DNA from: Paenibacillus pedocola
GTDB taxonomy: Bacteria > Bacillota > Bacilli > Paenibacillales > Paenibacillaceae
DNA length: 64,000 nucleotides
Direction: 5' to 3'
NCBI RefSeq assembly: GCF_031599675.1
Contig: NZ_CP134223.1
Span: 806,001 to 870,000 of the forward strand
The position numbers and the translations under genes were made by a program. Below, piece by piece: positions 1-9,368 of this stretch; the first letter of the stretch is position 1, and each line of letters begins with the position of its first letter. The notes under the pieces are model-generated. The model was not told the origin of the DNA and did no database searches. It saw only the letters and a program-made list of their open reading frames with translations.

Positions 1-15
1 TAATACCTCATTTAT

Positions 16-29
16 AGTAAACGGTTACA
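16..29. promoter_or_regulatory. Probable CcpA site (cre) before sugar ABC operon
   Basis: The sequence AGTAAACGGTTACA matches the Gram-positive cre consensus TGWAANCGNTNWCA at every defined position except the first. It lies 39 bp before the start codon of the first permease gene, in the leader or promoter zone. CcpA bound here would be expected to repress the sugar transporter when preferred sugars are present. The promoter itself is cut by the window edge, so its distance to the transcription start is unknown. Some LacI-family operators look similar, so a dedicated regulator is an alternative. Confidence 0.55.
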
Positions 30-67
30 TCATTAGTGTGAATTAATCGTAAGGAAGTGATGATGAC

Positions 68-1027
68 ATGGCAGTTCCGGTAAAAGCCAAGCATGCAAGC
101 CCCGCCCGGCTTAAGCATGCAGATACAATCCCGCTTTGGAAGCATGTGAAGCAAGAATGGAAGCTGTATTCGTTTCTTGTCATTCCGGTAATCTATTTTA
201 TTATTTTCAAGTATGCACCGATGGCCGGGAACATTATTGCTTTCCGGAAGTACAGAGGCGGGCCTAATATTTTCGGATCAGAATGGGTGGGATTTACATA
301 CTTCGAGATGTTCATGAAGGACCCGACGTTCTGGAGAGCATTCTTCAATGATCTTACCCTGAGCGTGAGTTACCTGGTGGTTAAATTCCCGGTCACTCTT
401 TTGTTCGCATTGCTGCTGAATGAGATACGGATGATTAAGTGGAAGAAGTTCGTGCAGACCGTATCCTATCTTCCCCACTTCATATCCATGGTCATTGTAG
501 CCGGGATGGTAAAAGAGGTGGTTTCCCTAACGGGGCCGGTGAACAGTCTATTGACCTCTATCGGAGCAGAGAAGATTTCGTTCATCTCCTTGCCGGAATG
601 GTTTCCGGTGATCTATGTCACCTCCGGCGTCTGGCAAAGCCTGGGCTGGGGAACGATTCTGTATTTGGCAGCGATGACCGGCATCAATACCTCACTTTAT
701 GAAGCAGCTAAGATTGATGGCGCGAACCGGATGCGGCTCGCCATGCATGTCACGATTCCGGGTATTCTGCCAACGATTATGGTGCTCCTGATTCTGGATA
801 TCGGCAGCATTCTGAGTTCCAATTTTGAGAAAATCCTGCTGCTGTACAACCCGTTAACCTATGAAACGGCCGACGTCGTCTCCACCTATGTGTACCGGAT
901 GGGGATCACTGGAGGGAACTTCAGCTATGCGACAGCCGTGGGCTTGTTCGAAGGCATTATTGGACTAGTTCTGGTGACGATCGCCAACACTGTATCGAAA
1001 AAAACTACAAAATCCAGCCTGTGGTAG
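68..1027 (+). CDS. Sugar ABC transporter permease, LplB-like
   Basis: First membrane subunit of a carbohydrate ABC importer (binding-protein-dependent permease family, LplB/YteP type). The 319-residue protein has a basic cytosolic N-terminus, about six hydrophobic segments starting near residue 33, and the EAA loop that contacts the ATPase (EAAKIDGAN near residues 212-220). The start follows the ribosome site AAGGAAGTGA. It is followed after 15 bp by the second permease and then by the binding protein, so the three form one operon. No ATPase gene is present; in this family a shared MsmX-type ATPase encoded elsewhere usually serves several importers. The substrate cannot be told from sequence; oligosaccharides or uronate oligomers are typical for LplB relatives. 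Confidence 0.9.
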   Translation: MAVPVKAKHASPARLKHADTIPLWKHVKQEWKLYSFLVIPVIYFIIFKYAPMAGNIIAFRKYRGGPNIFGSEWVGFTYFEMFMKDPTFWRAFFNDLTLSVSYLVVKFPVTLLFALLLNEIRMIKWKKFVQTVSYLPHFISMVIVAGMVKEVVSLTGPVNSLLTSIGAEKISFISLPEWFPVIYVTSGVWQSLGWGTILYLAAMTGINTSLYEAAKIDGANRMRLAMHVTIPGILPTIMVLLILDIGSILSSNFEKILLLYNPLTYETADVVSTYVYRMGITGGNFSYATAVGLFEGIIGLVLVTIANTVSKKTTKSSLW

Positions 1028-1042
1028 AAAGGAGCCGTCCCT

Positions 1043-1915
1043 GTGAAGAGAAGTGCATCCTTCAGTATGTTTACCATTGTAAACGGTTTATTCATGACGC
1101 TGATTGTCATCTTCACCTTGTATCCGTTTGTTTATCTTGTAGCACAGTCCTTCAGTTCGGAAGCTGCCATCTATGCCGGCAAGGTGACGCTATTTCCGGT
1201 TGTATTTACGACCAAGACCTATGAGGTCATCTTAAGCAAGCCTGACTTCTTCCATTACTACTGGAATACGATTGTGTATTCCGTGACCGGCACGTTTATC
1301 TCCGTCGCGGCGACAGCGGTCATGTCCTATCCCCTGTCCAAAGATAAGCTGCGGCTCAATAAGTTTTTCATCCCGTTCGTGCTGTTTACGATGTATTTTG
1401 GCGGGGGGCTCATCCCCAACTACATCCTGATTGCGAAGACACTGGAACTAAGAGACACGATCTGGGCGATTGTCATTCCGGGGGCGATCAGCGCCTTCAA
1501 TGTCATTCTGATGAAGACGTTCTTTGCCAGCCTGCCTTATGAATTGGAAGAGGCGGGACGTGTCGATGGTCTGGGTGTGTTCGGGATTTTTACGAGAATC
1601 ATTCTTCCGTTATCGAAGCCTATTCTGGTAACCATTATGTTGTTCGTCATGGTAGGTATGTGGAACAACTGGTTCGGACCATCGCTCTATCTGCAGTCTA
1701 AGGAGAAATGGCCGGTCGCCCTGTACCTGAAGCAAATTATCGACAACGCCGTCAGTCCGACAGAAATCGGTGCATCCTCCGATCAGACCAGCCAAATTGC
1801 CGCAAGCATCAAATCGACGGCGATGGTACTCACTTCGTTGCCTATCATCTGCATCTATCCCTTCGTGCAAAAGTACTTCGTACAGGGAATGATGATCGGG
1901 GCCGTCAAGGGATAA
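1043..1915 (+). CDS. Sugar ABC transporter permease, YtcP/LplC-like
   Basis: Second membrane subunit of the same importer. The 290-residue protein has six predicted membrane segments and the EAA loop (EEAGRVDGLG near residue 169). The GTG start is supported by the ribosome site AAAGGAG 8 bp upstream; no better start is near. It pairs with the preceding LplB-like permease to form the channel, and the next gene supplies the receptor. A cre-like string (GTAAACGGTTTA) lies inside the start of this gene at about 1080, but it is less complete than the one at 16-29, so its role is doubtful. Confidence 0.9.
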   Translation: MKRSASFSMFTIVNGLFMTLIVIFTLYPFVYLVAQSFSSEAAIYAGKVTLFPVVFTTKTYEVILSKPDFFHYYWNTIVYSVTGTFISVAATAVMSYPLSKDKLRLNKFFIPFVLFTMYFGGGLIPNYILIAKTLELRDTIWAIVIPGAISAFNVILMKTFFASLPYELEEAGRVDGLGVFGIFTRIILPLSKPILVTIMLFVMVGMWNNWFGPSLYLQSKEKWPVALYLKQIIDNAVSPTEIGASSDQTSQIAASIKSTAMVLTSLPIICIYPFVQKYFVQGMMIGAVKG

Positions 1916-1986
1916 ACGGTATAACCGGAAGCGGGCCAGCGTCCATTTCCGTTATATATAGCTCTATCTAAAAAGGGAGGCAAACT

Positions 1987-3663
1987 ATGAGAGTCAGAAA
2001 ATCAAGTGTGATGGTATTGCTGACATCCATGCTCGTGCTAATGACCGCATGCTCGTCCGGAAATAATGGTGCTTCGGGAAACAATACCCCAGCAGCATCA
2101 AACGATGCAGCTAACAACACGACAGCAACAGCTGAGGCGGCAGATTACACCTTCGGTGCAGACCAGACATTCCACTCCAACGAGCCGGTATCCTACTCCA
2201 TGATGTACAGCGACCATGAGAATTACCCGTATAACAAGGACTGGCGGCTCTGGAGTGCGATTCAGGAAAAAACGAACGTGACCTTCGATCTGTCCATTAC
2301 GGCAAGAACAGAATACGAGAATCAAAAGTCGCTGCTGGTGAACAGTGGGGATGCCCCATATATTATTCCTAAGACGTATGATGAATCCGCTTTCGTGTCC
2401 ACAGGCCAAATTGTACCTGTCAGTGATTGGGTGCAGTACATGCCGAACTATATGAAGGCTGTGCAGGATTGGGGGATGGAGGAGGATCTGAAGGCCAAGC
2501 TGAAGGAAGACGGGAAATATTATGTGCTTCCGGGCATGTGGGAGATCGCAGGCGGCGGCTATTCCTACATCATCCGTAAGGATGTTTTTGAAGCAGCAGG
2601 TGTGGACGTTGAGGGACAGCAGGGGAACTGGACGTACGAGGATTTTTATGAAGCTATGAAAAAGGTCAAGGATTACACGGGCAGTAATTACGTGATCTCT
2701 GATCAGTTCAAGGGAGAATCTGCGCTGAATATTGCTGCTGTTCAATATGGGGTTACCGGCGGCTGGGGGCTGTCTAACGGTCTGAATTTTGACCATGATA
2801 AACAGCAGTTCGTTTTTGCCGATGCGTCGGAGGATTTCAAAAACTATCTGGGTTATTTCAATAAGTTAATTACTGATGGCATTATGGATCCCGAATCCTT
2901 CACACAGGAAGATGATGCGGCCCAGGCGAAGTTCTTCAAAGGCGATACTTATGTGATCAGCGGAATCTATCAGGTGCTGGCGGATTTCAAGAGTAAGATG
3001 CAGGTTCCGGATAGCGAGCTCTATATGATTACACAGCCGGGCGGCCCGAAAGGTAAACTTCAGGTCGAGACCTCCCGTCTTGAGAACGGCATCATGATCA
3101 GCCAGAATGCGCTCGATGATCTGGGTGAAGAAGGTTTTATCAAAATGCTTCGTTTCATCGACTGGTTATGGTATTCCAACGAAGGTCAGACGCTCAGCCT
3201 GTGGGGCGTAGAAGGTGAGACCTATACTAAGGATGCAGCCGGCAACATCGTGCTTAATCCGGATATCTATTACAACGGTATGAATGAGGGAGCTGCCAAA
3301 CAGCTGAATGTGGATTACGGCTTCGCAGGAGGCGTGTTCGCCTATGGGGGCTCTGAGAAACTGAAAATGTCGAAGATGACCGACGGTGAGAAGGATTTCG
3401 TGAACAGGGTCCAGACCACACGGGAGACGCGCAAGCTGGTACCGCCGATCATGGCAACGCCTGAGGAGAGCGAACAGATGAAGCTGATCTCCACACCGCT
3501 GATGGATTACGTCAAGACGATGACCCTGAAGTTCATCACCGGTCAGGAGAGCTTCGACAACTGGAATCAGTATACGGCTCAGGTAGAAGCGAACGGCAGC
3601 ACGCGGTATACAGAGATGGCCAATGAAATTTTCCAGAAGACGAAGGACTTGCTCGGGTATTAG
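1987..3663 (+). CDS. Extracellular sugar-binding lipoprotein, LipO/LplA-like
   Basis: Receptor of the ABC importer encoded by the two preceding permease genes. The 558-residue protein begins with a lipoprotein signal peptide ending in the lipobox LMTAC (lipidated Cys22), followed by a Ser/Asn/Ala-rich linker. The rest is a large two-lobed solute-binding fold of the LipO type, about 100 residues longer than ordinary family 1 binding proteins. The start follows GGGAGGCAAACT. It would be anchored on the outer face of the membrane and deliver a carbohydrate to the permease pair. The order permease-permease-receptor is common in Paenibacillus. The ligand is unknown. Confidence 0.9.
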   Translation: MRVRKSSVMVLLTSMLVLMTACSSGNNGASGNNTPAASNDAANNTTATAEAADYTFGADQTFHSNEPVSYSMMYSDHENYPYNKDWRLWSAIQEKTNVTFDLSITARTEYENQKSLLVNSGDAPYIIPKTYDESAFVSTGQIVPVSDWVQYMPNYMKAVQDWGMEEDLKAKLKEDGKYYVLPGMWEIAGGGYSYIIRKDVFEAAGVDVEGQQGNWTYEDFYEAMKKVKDYTGSNYVISDQFKGESALNIAAVQYGVTGGWGLSNGLNFDHDKQQFVFADASEDFKNYLGYFNKLITDGIMDPESFTQEDDAAQAKFFKGDTYVISGIYQVLADFKSKMQVPDSELYMITQPGGPKGKLQVETSRLENGIMISQNALDDLGEEGFIKMLRFIDWLWYSNEGQTLSLWGVEGETYTKDAAGNIVLNPDIYYNGMNEGAAKQLNVDYGFAGGVFAYGGSEKLKMSKMTDGEKDFVNRVQTTRETRKLVPPIMATPEESEQMKLISTPLMDYVKTMTLKFITGQESFDNWNQYTAQVEANGSTRYTEMANEIFQKTKDLLGY

Positions 3664-3677
3664 GTTATAAACAAGCT

Positions 3678-3715
3678 CAAGCCTGCGGCTGTCCTGCGGA
3701 GGCTTGGGCTTTTTG
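3678..3715 (+). terminator. Rho-independent terminator of sugar ABC operon
   Basis: Inverted arms CAAGCCT and AGGCTTG at 3678-3684 and 3700-3706 are followed by GGGCTTTTT. It lies 15 bp after the stop codon of the binding-protein gene. Confidence 0.75.
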
Positions 3716-3808
3716 GTATGTAAAATTTTAGATTTTTAAAGGGGATGGATTGGCAGATGGAGAATAAAAGCTGATTGGATAAATTAGAACTGGTGAAGGC
3801 GGGGACTT

Positions 3809-6800
3809 ATGATGTTCAAAAAAGATCTATTAGATAAAAAGAGTTTACTCAAAGAATTAGATTCACTGGGACATTCAGACAGAATCCGTACGGTGGCCAT
3901 GCTGGGCCGTAATCATATGAAATCAGCCGAGTACCCGGAATTGCTCGCTTCGTTACTGAAGGGGGGAGTCTACGAGGCTCAGCTTGCCATAATTGGCGCT
4001 ATTGCCACACAGAATGCCAACATCATTGTGTCAGCATTAAAGCATCCTAAGGCTACTATTCGACATCAGGCTGCTGGTCTTCTAGCCAAAGTGGCTTCAA
4101 ATATTGAGATTGAACGTGAACTCCCGGATTTATCACAGGAAGGCCGCCGTAAATTGCTGCGCAATATTTCATTTGTTAACCGTCAGGAATTGGCGGAGCG
4201 GCTGCTGCCTGTTGTATACGCCCGGTGGGGGGCGGCGGAGGCCTCCATTTTACTGCCTGCATGTCATCAGGAAACAGTCAGTAAATGGCTTACCGATATT
4301 GGATATGCTGTTGGAAATTGGGGTAAGTTGGCCAGCCGTCATCTGGATGTGGTTGCAGCGTATTTCAGAACGACTTTAGAAGGTACATCCCCTAGGGAAA
4401 AGGGAGCTGTCTGGTGGAGGTTTGCTTCTGCAATCGAAGCTTTATGCAAGGCAAAGCCGGATTTGGTGCTCGAATGTGCTATGAATCATGGACCGATGGG
4501 GGTCATCCATCCTGAACTGAGGAAACATCTGGGCACTTTAGTCCGCGTAAATCCGGATGCCGTATACAGGCTGCTAACCCGGCAGGAGTCACGAAGCAGT
4601 CTGCTTTCTCATGGGGTGCCGGAAGGCATATTAAATAGAAAAAAATACTTTTCTATCGCTCAGTGGATAGAAATAGCCAAATTACTTGCAGATACTCCCG
4701 TCCATCTGGCGAAATTACTGGACAGTATCGCTCCTTCAAGCCGTAAAGTGATTTTCGAGGCGGTATATGAAGAGGATAAGCGTCAAGAGCGTATTTTTCC
4801 GGAACGGTTACTGCAGCAGCTGCCGCATGTTGTGCGCGATCAGGAAGCCACCCGAATGCTTGGTCTGCGTGAAATCTATGATAACCGGGAAAAAACGATT
4901 AGGATTACTGCCTGCCGTTCTATTCATCATTCTAGAGAGCCCCTGGAAAAAGCCGCATATGCATCTAATGCAGACGAACGTGCAATGGCACTCGTACAGC
5001 TGATTAAGAGTACTGCGTTATCAAGACAGGGTATGGATGAGACTCTAGTCTTTCTGGGACGCATCAAAAATGATCAGGACCCGGTACGTTGTGCGGTAAT
5101 GACAGAGCTAACTGGCACTCCTGCGTCTATGTTTACGGATGAGAATGTAGAAGACCTTACTGTTCTTGTTGATAGTGTCGTGGAGGCCAGAGATACTTCA
5201 TATGCTACAAGGTCTGCCACTCAGGCACTAGCATTTGTAATCATGCGGTTTAATGCAGGGAATCCCGGAAGCGGGATCTTTAAGTTTGCTTTAAGCACGA
5301 TCGTAAAGTTAGCCAAGCAGAGCGGGCAGCTTACCCTGCCGTCCTTACAGGACAATTTCCCCCGGGGGATAGAAGAACGTTTGTTTGAAGAGATTTATCC
5401 GCTGGCGGCCGCGTCCAATCGCAGAGAAGAATACAATTTGCTGTTCAGCCTGGCGAACTCTTTTGGCAAAAGGGGCTATGGCATCTCAAAGCTTCAGGAC
5501 TTGCTAAAGGAAGCGGTAAAGGCGAAAACAGCAGCTACCTCAGCACGGGCGGCAAGATATTGGCTTGCTTCTCCTGCAACAAGGGATGAAAGAGTAAGAG
5601 AACTATTAACCCTGGACAAATCTTTTATCACCATATTTGAAGTGTTCCGTCATATACATCTTAAACGCCAGGAGTGGCTGGATCCGTTTATTTCGGGAGC
5701 TGCTATTAAAGGCAAATTTTTAACGGGGAAAACCATTTATATGGTGCCGGCTGCAGATGGGTTTAGCAGGTGGCTGCCGCGTCAGCAAGAGTCCTTCCGG
5801 TCTCTGATTGAAAGAGTTGCTTCCGATGCCAAACGAAGTTTACAGGAGCGCTCTACAGCGATAAAGGTAATGGCAGCAATGCCTGAACTCAGCACAGATA
5901 AGCTGGCAGAGTTCTTGGAAGATGAGAACATAGCTATAGTAGAAGCAGCTCTTTATGCACATTCGTTATTGGAGGAGCCCGAAAAGGCACTTCTTGTTCT
6001 AATGGCGAATTTGGATGGAGACAGAGCCCGTGTGGCCATGTACTCCATCCCAAGATGCATCCGCAGAGTGAATCCGGCCGTATTGGCTTCCGTGCTTAAA
6101 GAACTGTTAGACCGCGACAAGCTGAAAATCACAGTCAGAAAAGAAGCGATTCGGCTACTCGGTGCTTATAGAAGCAGTGACAGCATACCGGTATTGATGA
6201 ATGAGATCGAAAAACCAAATGCACATAAGGACGTAATCATTGCCATAGGGCACGCAGCGAGACAGCTGTTAGATGATGAACGCGCCTGGGAGATTTTAAG
6301 CAGAATGGCTTCTTCCTCACAGAGTGATATTGCAAAAAGTATATTATTCCAACAGCCGAATGAGCTTCCCGCAGACTATAGATCAAGATATTTGGAACTA
6401 ATTATTAAGATTGCAGGTCATACCGACCCGGATACCGGAAGGCTTGCCCTGAACAGTATGATCCGCTGGTCTAATGGAAATGAAGGGGTCATCGCAGAGG
6501 CCACAGCGAAGTTTATCGTGGATTTGGCAGATAGCTCCAGATGGAATACTGCAATGAATACGCTAACCGAAATATGCCGTGATGGTGTAGTCAATGAGCT
6601 GGTAATAGGTGTGTTCAAGAGCTTGGCCAGTGTCACAGTAAGAGAGGATTGGAATGCCAATGCCAAAAGAGATTTGCCTCACCGGCAACGCCTGTTGAAA
6701 TTTGCAGACAAACTGGCAGCACTGCCGAAGAACACACGCGTAAACCTTGTGCCTTTGTATAAGGGGATTATTGACTGTCTGGCACCGGATGAGACATTAA

Positions 6801-7174
6801 TGCAGCCTGTAATGAAGTTGTATGTAGCTTCCATCGATTGGACCCATGTAGCGGAATCCGTTGTTTACTTGAATACTATTGTGAATTGTGTCTCCAATCA
6901 GCGGCGTCTTTTGGACAATGCCTATATGCAGATTGCGCAAAATCTAAATGACAGCAAGGGGTATTGGATTCCGGAGACGCTATTGGGAATTGTAGAGGTA
7001 TTATGGTCTCAAGGCAGTTACGAAGCTCAATGGCTTGGACTATCCTTGCTAGAAGTTGCAGGGAGCGAGTTGTTGTGGAGCCCGGATTGTACCCGCCTAT
7101 TAAAATTATATAGAAATCATCCAAACATTGAGCTTCGCTCACTTGCGTTAGATATTTGGACGGTAATAGATTAG
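3809..7174 (+). CDS. Large HEAT-repeat protein
   Basis: A soluble 1121-residue protein made almost wholly of helical pairs of the HEAT/armadillo type. Repeated pieces resemble 'DxxxxVRxxAAxxLG' (for example around residues 68-90 and 770-830: KHPKATIRHQAAGLLAKV, LKITVRKEAIRLLGAYRS). There is no signal peptide and no membrane segment. Such solenoids act as scaffolds for protein or nucleic acid partners, so no enzymatic role is claimed. The start is the first of two ATGs behind GAAGGCGGGG. The gene stands alone between a terminator and a convergent regulator gene, so context gives no clue. It is unusually long for a bacterial HEAT protein. Confidence 0.7.
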   Translation: MMFKKDLLDKKSLLKELDSLGHSDRIRTVAMLGRNHMKSAEYPELLASLLKGGVYEAQLAIIGAIATQNANIIVSALKHPKATIRHQAAGLLAKVASNIEIERELPDLSQEGRRKLLRNISFVNRQELAERLLPVVYARWGAAEASILLPACHQETVSKWLTDIGYAVGNWGKLASRHLDVVAAYFRTTLEGTSPREKGAVWWRFASAIEALCKAKPDLVLECAMNHGPMGVIHPELRKHLGTLVRVNPDAVYRLLTRQESRSSLLSHGVPEGILNRKKYFSIAQWIEIAKLLADTPVHLAKLLDSIAPSSRKVIFEAVYEEDKRQERIFPERLLQQLPHVVRDQEATRMLGLREIYDNREKTIRITACRSIHHSREPLEKAAYASNADERAMALVQLIKSTALSRQGMDETLVFLGRIKNDQDPVRCAVMTELTGTPASMFTDENVEDLTVLVDSVVEARDTSYATRSATQALAFVIMRFNAGNPGSGIFKFALSTIVKLAKQSGQLTLPSLQDNFPRGIEERLFEEIYPLAAASNRREEYNLLFSLANSFGKRGYGISKLQDLLKEAVKAKTAATSARAARYWLASPATRDERVRELLTLDKSFITIFEVFRHIHLKRQEWLDPFISGAAIKGKFLTGKTIYMVPAADGFSRWLPRQQESFRSLIERVASDAKRSLQERSTAIKVMAAMPELSTDKLAEFLEDENIAIVEAALYAHSLLEEPEKALLVLMANLDGDRARVAMYSIPRCIRRVNPAVLASVLKELLDRDKLKITVRKEAIRLLGAYRSSDSIPVLMNEIEKPNAHKDVIIAIGHAARQLLDDERAWEILSRMASSSQSDIAKSILFQQPNELPADYRSRYLELIIKIAGHTDPDTGRLALNSMIRWSNGNEGVIAEATAKFIVDLADSSRWNTAMNTLTEICRDGVVNELVIGVFKSLASVTVREDWNANAKRDLPHRQRLLKFADKLAALPKNTRVNLVPLYKGIIDCLAPDETLMQPVMKLYVASIDWTHVAESVVYLNTIVNCVSNQRRLLDNAYMQIAQNLNDSKGYWIPETLLGIVEVLWSQGSYEAQWLGLSLLEVAGSELLWSPDCTRLLKLYRNHPNIELRSLALDIWTVID

Positions 7175-7226
7175 CCACGACAGCAGATGTATCCTTTCAT
7201 ACAGGGTGGTGTACAGTTGGAGCCTT

Positions 7227-8228
7227 CTATTGTAGCTCCATGACAATTTGTTTTATTTTGTTGGCGCTTATAGACAAATGACCAAGGGTCTCCAGCCAAT
7301 GATCGCCTGCACTGATAAATTCAATTTCGGAATCCGCTGTGGGCTGGTTGAGTGCAAGGATGGCCCCGGCGCTGTTGCCGCTGTCGAAAAAGAGCAGGCT
7401 GCGCTGGATCGCGGCTATGCTGTAATGATTTTGCCTGAGCATATAGATAATGCGGAGCCGTGCCAGTTCGCTATCCCCGTAGACCCGGGCCTGGTTACGC
7501 TCGCGTGGAATATCGATCAGCCCGTTGCGCTCCCAGTTGCGTAATACTTCCGGTGTGACCCCCAGCAAAGAGGCTGCTTCCTTGTGAGTATATACATTTC
7601 CTGTGGACGGCAGCTGCCTTTTTTCGGTCCAGTTCTTGAGCAGTGATGCGGTTTCCAGCGCTGAGGCATATTCATTCTCCAGAAGATGCTGATAGGCTGT
7701 TGCATGGGTTAAAGCGAGCTGTACGTCCCAGGGTTTAAGCGCGGTTAATACCGAAAAAGCAGTATTTCGTAAGGTGCGGTTGGTAAAGGGGGTGCCAAAG
7801 ATTAATCTGCAAATCCGAAGCTGCGCAAGATGCCGGTGTGTAAATTGACGATAGTGGTTGTTCGAGCGCTCTACCGGTGAGAGCAGCCCGATTTGTTCAT
7901 AAAATCTGATCGTATTGGGGTGTACGCCCAGTTCCTGTGCGATTTGCCCGGTCGTATAAAGGAGATCTGCCCCTTGTTTGAGGAGCGGTTTTGGCTTCGC
8001 GGGGGCTTCGGGCGGAATATACTTCATTACCTCCCCAATTTCACATCCGAGAGCTGTGCAGATTCTGGCCAGCACCCCAAGATCCGGCCGCTTAATCTCA
8101 TTGGTGATGTACAGCTGAAGCTGGCTTCTCTGAACCTGTGCAAGCTGGGCCAGCCTGCCGCTGCCGATTCCTCTCCTGCTCATAGCAGATTCTAGAATCA
8201 TTTCGAAATGTCCCCACTGCTCCGCCAT
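7227..8228 (-). CDS. Regulator with one XRE-like and two MerR-like HTH domains
   Basis: A 333-residue transcription factor with three DNA-binding modules. Residues about 10-70 look like a Cro/CI-type HTH (GSGRLAQLAQVQRSQLQLYI). Residues about 88-150 are a MerR-type winged HTH (TTGQIAQELGVHPNTIRFYE). Residues about 210-280 are a second MerR-type HTH (THKEAASLLGVTPEVLRNWE). No classical effector domain follows. The start is supported by AGGAGGG nine bases upstream. It is divergent from an ABC-2 exporter with a 135-bp shared gap, which suggests it controls that exporter and itself. Single MerR domains usually bind as dimers; a protein with two in tandem could bind an inverted operator as a monomer. 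Confidence 0.8.
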   Translation of the reverse strand: MAEQWGHFEMILESAMSRRGIGSGRLAQLAQVQRSQLQLYITNEIKRPDLGVLARICTALGCEIGEVMKYIPPEAPAKPKPLLKQGADLLYTTGQIAQELGVHPNTIRFYEQIGLLSPVERSNNHYRQFTHRHLAQLRICRLIFGTPFTNRTLRNTAFSVLTALKPWDVQLALTHATAYQHLLENEYASALETASLLKNWTEKRQLPSTGNVYTHKEAASLLGVTPEVLRNWERNGLIDIPRERNQARVYGDSELARLRIIYMLRQNHYSIAAIQRSLLFFDSGNSAGAILALNQPTADSEIEFISAGDHWLETLGHLSISANKIKQIVMELQ

Positions 8229-8261
8229 ACCCCATTACCCTCCTGGAAGAAATCTGGATTC

Positions 8262-8290
8262 ATTATATCGTATGGATAAGTAGCTATCAA
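8262..8290 (-). promoter_or_regulatory. Promoter of the triple-HTH regulator
   Basis: Read on the minus strand, TTGATA (8285-8290) and TATAAT (8262-8267) are separated by 17 bp, a good sigma-A match. It fires away from the ABC exporter, 34 bp before the regulator's start codon. Confidence 0.6.
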
Positions 8291-8363
8291 ACATAACCTT
8301 CCAACTATACACCACCCTTCCCCCGGAATGTTACACTCCTCACATCAGAAGGAGGGGGAGCTT

Positions 8364-9368
8364 ATGGCGTATCATATCCAAGTACAACATTTATCGAAAA
8401 CCTATCGTGTCCCAGTCAGGAAGGCTGGACTTCGTTCGGCCGTCCGCAGTCTAATTCGTCCACAATTCAGCGAGGTCAAAGCGGTTGATGATGTGAGCTT
8501 TACCATAGAGCGCGGGGAGATGGTGGGTTTCATCGGACCGAATGGGGCGGGCAAGACTACAACACTCAAAATGCTGTCCGGACTGCTCTACCCCACATCG
8601 GGCGAAGTCACGGCGGCGGGTTTCACCCCATGGCAGCGGAATTCCCAATATCTCAAAAAAATCAGCATGCTTATGGGAAATCGCAGTCAGTTGCAGTGGA
8701 ATAACACCGTATATGATACGATGTACATTTTCAAAGAGATCTACGGGGTCTCAGCAGAGGATTTCAAAAAGCATCTGGGGGAGCTCACCGAAATGTTCGA
8801 TGTGGGAGACCTCATGAACAAACGTGCACGCAACCTCTCGCTTGGTGAACGTTCAAAGTGTGAGTTTATTATTTCCCTTCTGCATAAGCCGGAAATTTTG
8901 TATCTGGATGAGCCGACGCTGGGGATGGACGTAACGATGCAATTAAGGCTGAGGCAATATATGAAGGAATATAATCAGAAATATGGTACAACGGTTATTC
9001 TAACCAGTCATTATATGTCGGATATCACCTCTCTTTGCTCCAGAGTCCTGTTAATCAACAGCGGGAACCTGATCTATGACGGCAAGCTGTCCAGCCTGAC
9101 GGATAAGCTCACGCCGTTCCGGGTAATCCGGCTGACGCTTGAGGAAGAGAATCCGCGGCTGTGCGGGGAAAGCCTTCAGACGGGCGGGATTCCGGCAGAA
9201 TTGATCGAAAATAATGGCAATGAGTATACGCTTCGGGTGAACAAAGAGGAGGCGGTAAAAGCAAGTGCAATGCTGATGAGCAGGTATGCCCTGATTGATT
9301 TTGGCATCGCGGATCCCCCGGTCGAATCGGTGATTGATAAAATATACGCGGAGGGGATTACCGTATGA
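8364..9368 (+). CDS. ABC-2 exporter ATP-binding protein
   Basis: ATPase subunit of an ABC-2 type exporter of the daunorubicin/viologen-resistance style. The 334-residue protein has Walker A GPNGAGKT (about residues 59-66), an unusual signature motif LSLGE (about 159) in place of LSGGQ, Walker B ILYLDEP, and a C-terminal accessory domain. The ATG at 8364 is preferred over an in-frame ATG 36 bases earlier because AGGAGGGGGAG lies directly before it. Its stop overlaps the first permease start (ATGA), and a second permease follows, so the three genes form a typical ATPase-permease-permease set. The triple-HTH regulator is divergent and is the likely controller. The exported substrate is unknown; antibiotics, lipids or quaternary compounds are possible. 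Confidence 0.9.
   Translation: MAYHIQVQHLSKTYRVPVRKAGLRSAVRSLIRPQFSEVKAVDDVSFTIERGEMVGFIGPNGAGKTTTLKMLSGLLYPTSGEVTAAGFTPWQRNSQYLKKISMLMGNRSQLQWNNTVYDTMYIFKEIYGVSAEDFKKHLGELTEMFDVGDLMNKRARNLSLGERSKCEFIISLLHKPEILYLDEPTLGMDVTMQLRLRQYMKEYNQKYGTTVILTSHYMSDITSLCSRVLLINSGNLIYDGKLSSLTDKLTPFRVIRLTLEEENPRLCGESLQTGGIPAELIENNGNEYTLRVNKEEAVKASAMLMSRYALIDFGIADPPVESVIDKIYAEGITV

Noticed and set aside
1080..1092. Second cre-like site inside the YtcP-like gene
   Set aside because: It matches only part of the consensus (GTAAACGGTTTA) and lies within coding sequence with no further support.
7218..7240. Hairpin TGGAGC/GCTCCA between the HEAT protein and the triple-HTH regulator
   Set aside because: No T-run on either side and it overlaps the regulator's last codons, so it was not called a terminator.
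3809..8228. HEAT protein and triple-HTH regulator as one defence or stress unit
   Set aside because: They are convergent and separated by their 3' ends, so there is no operon evidence linking them.
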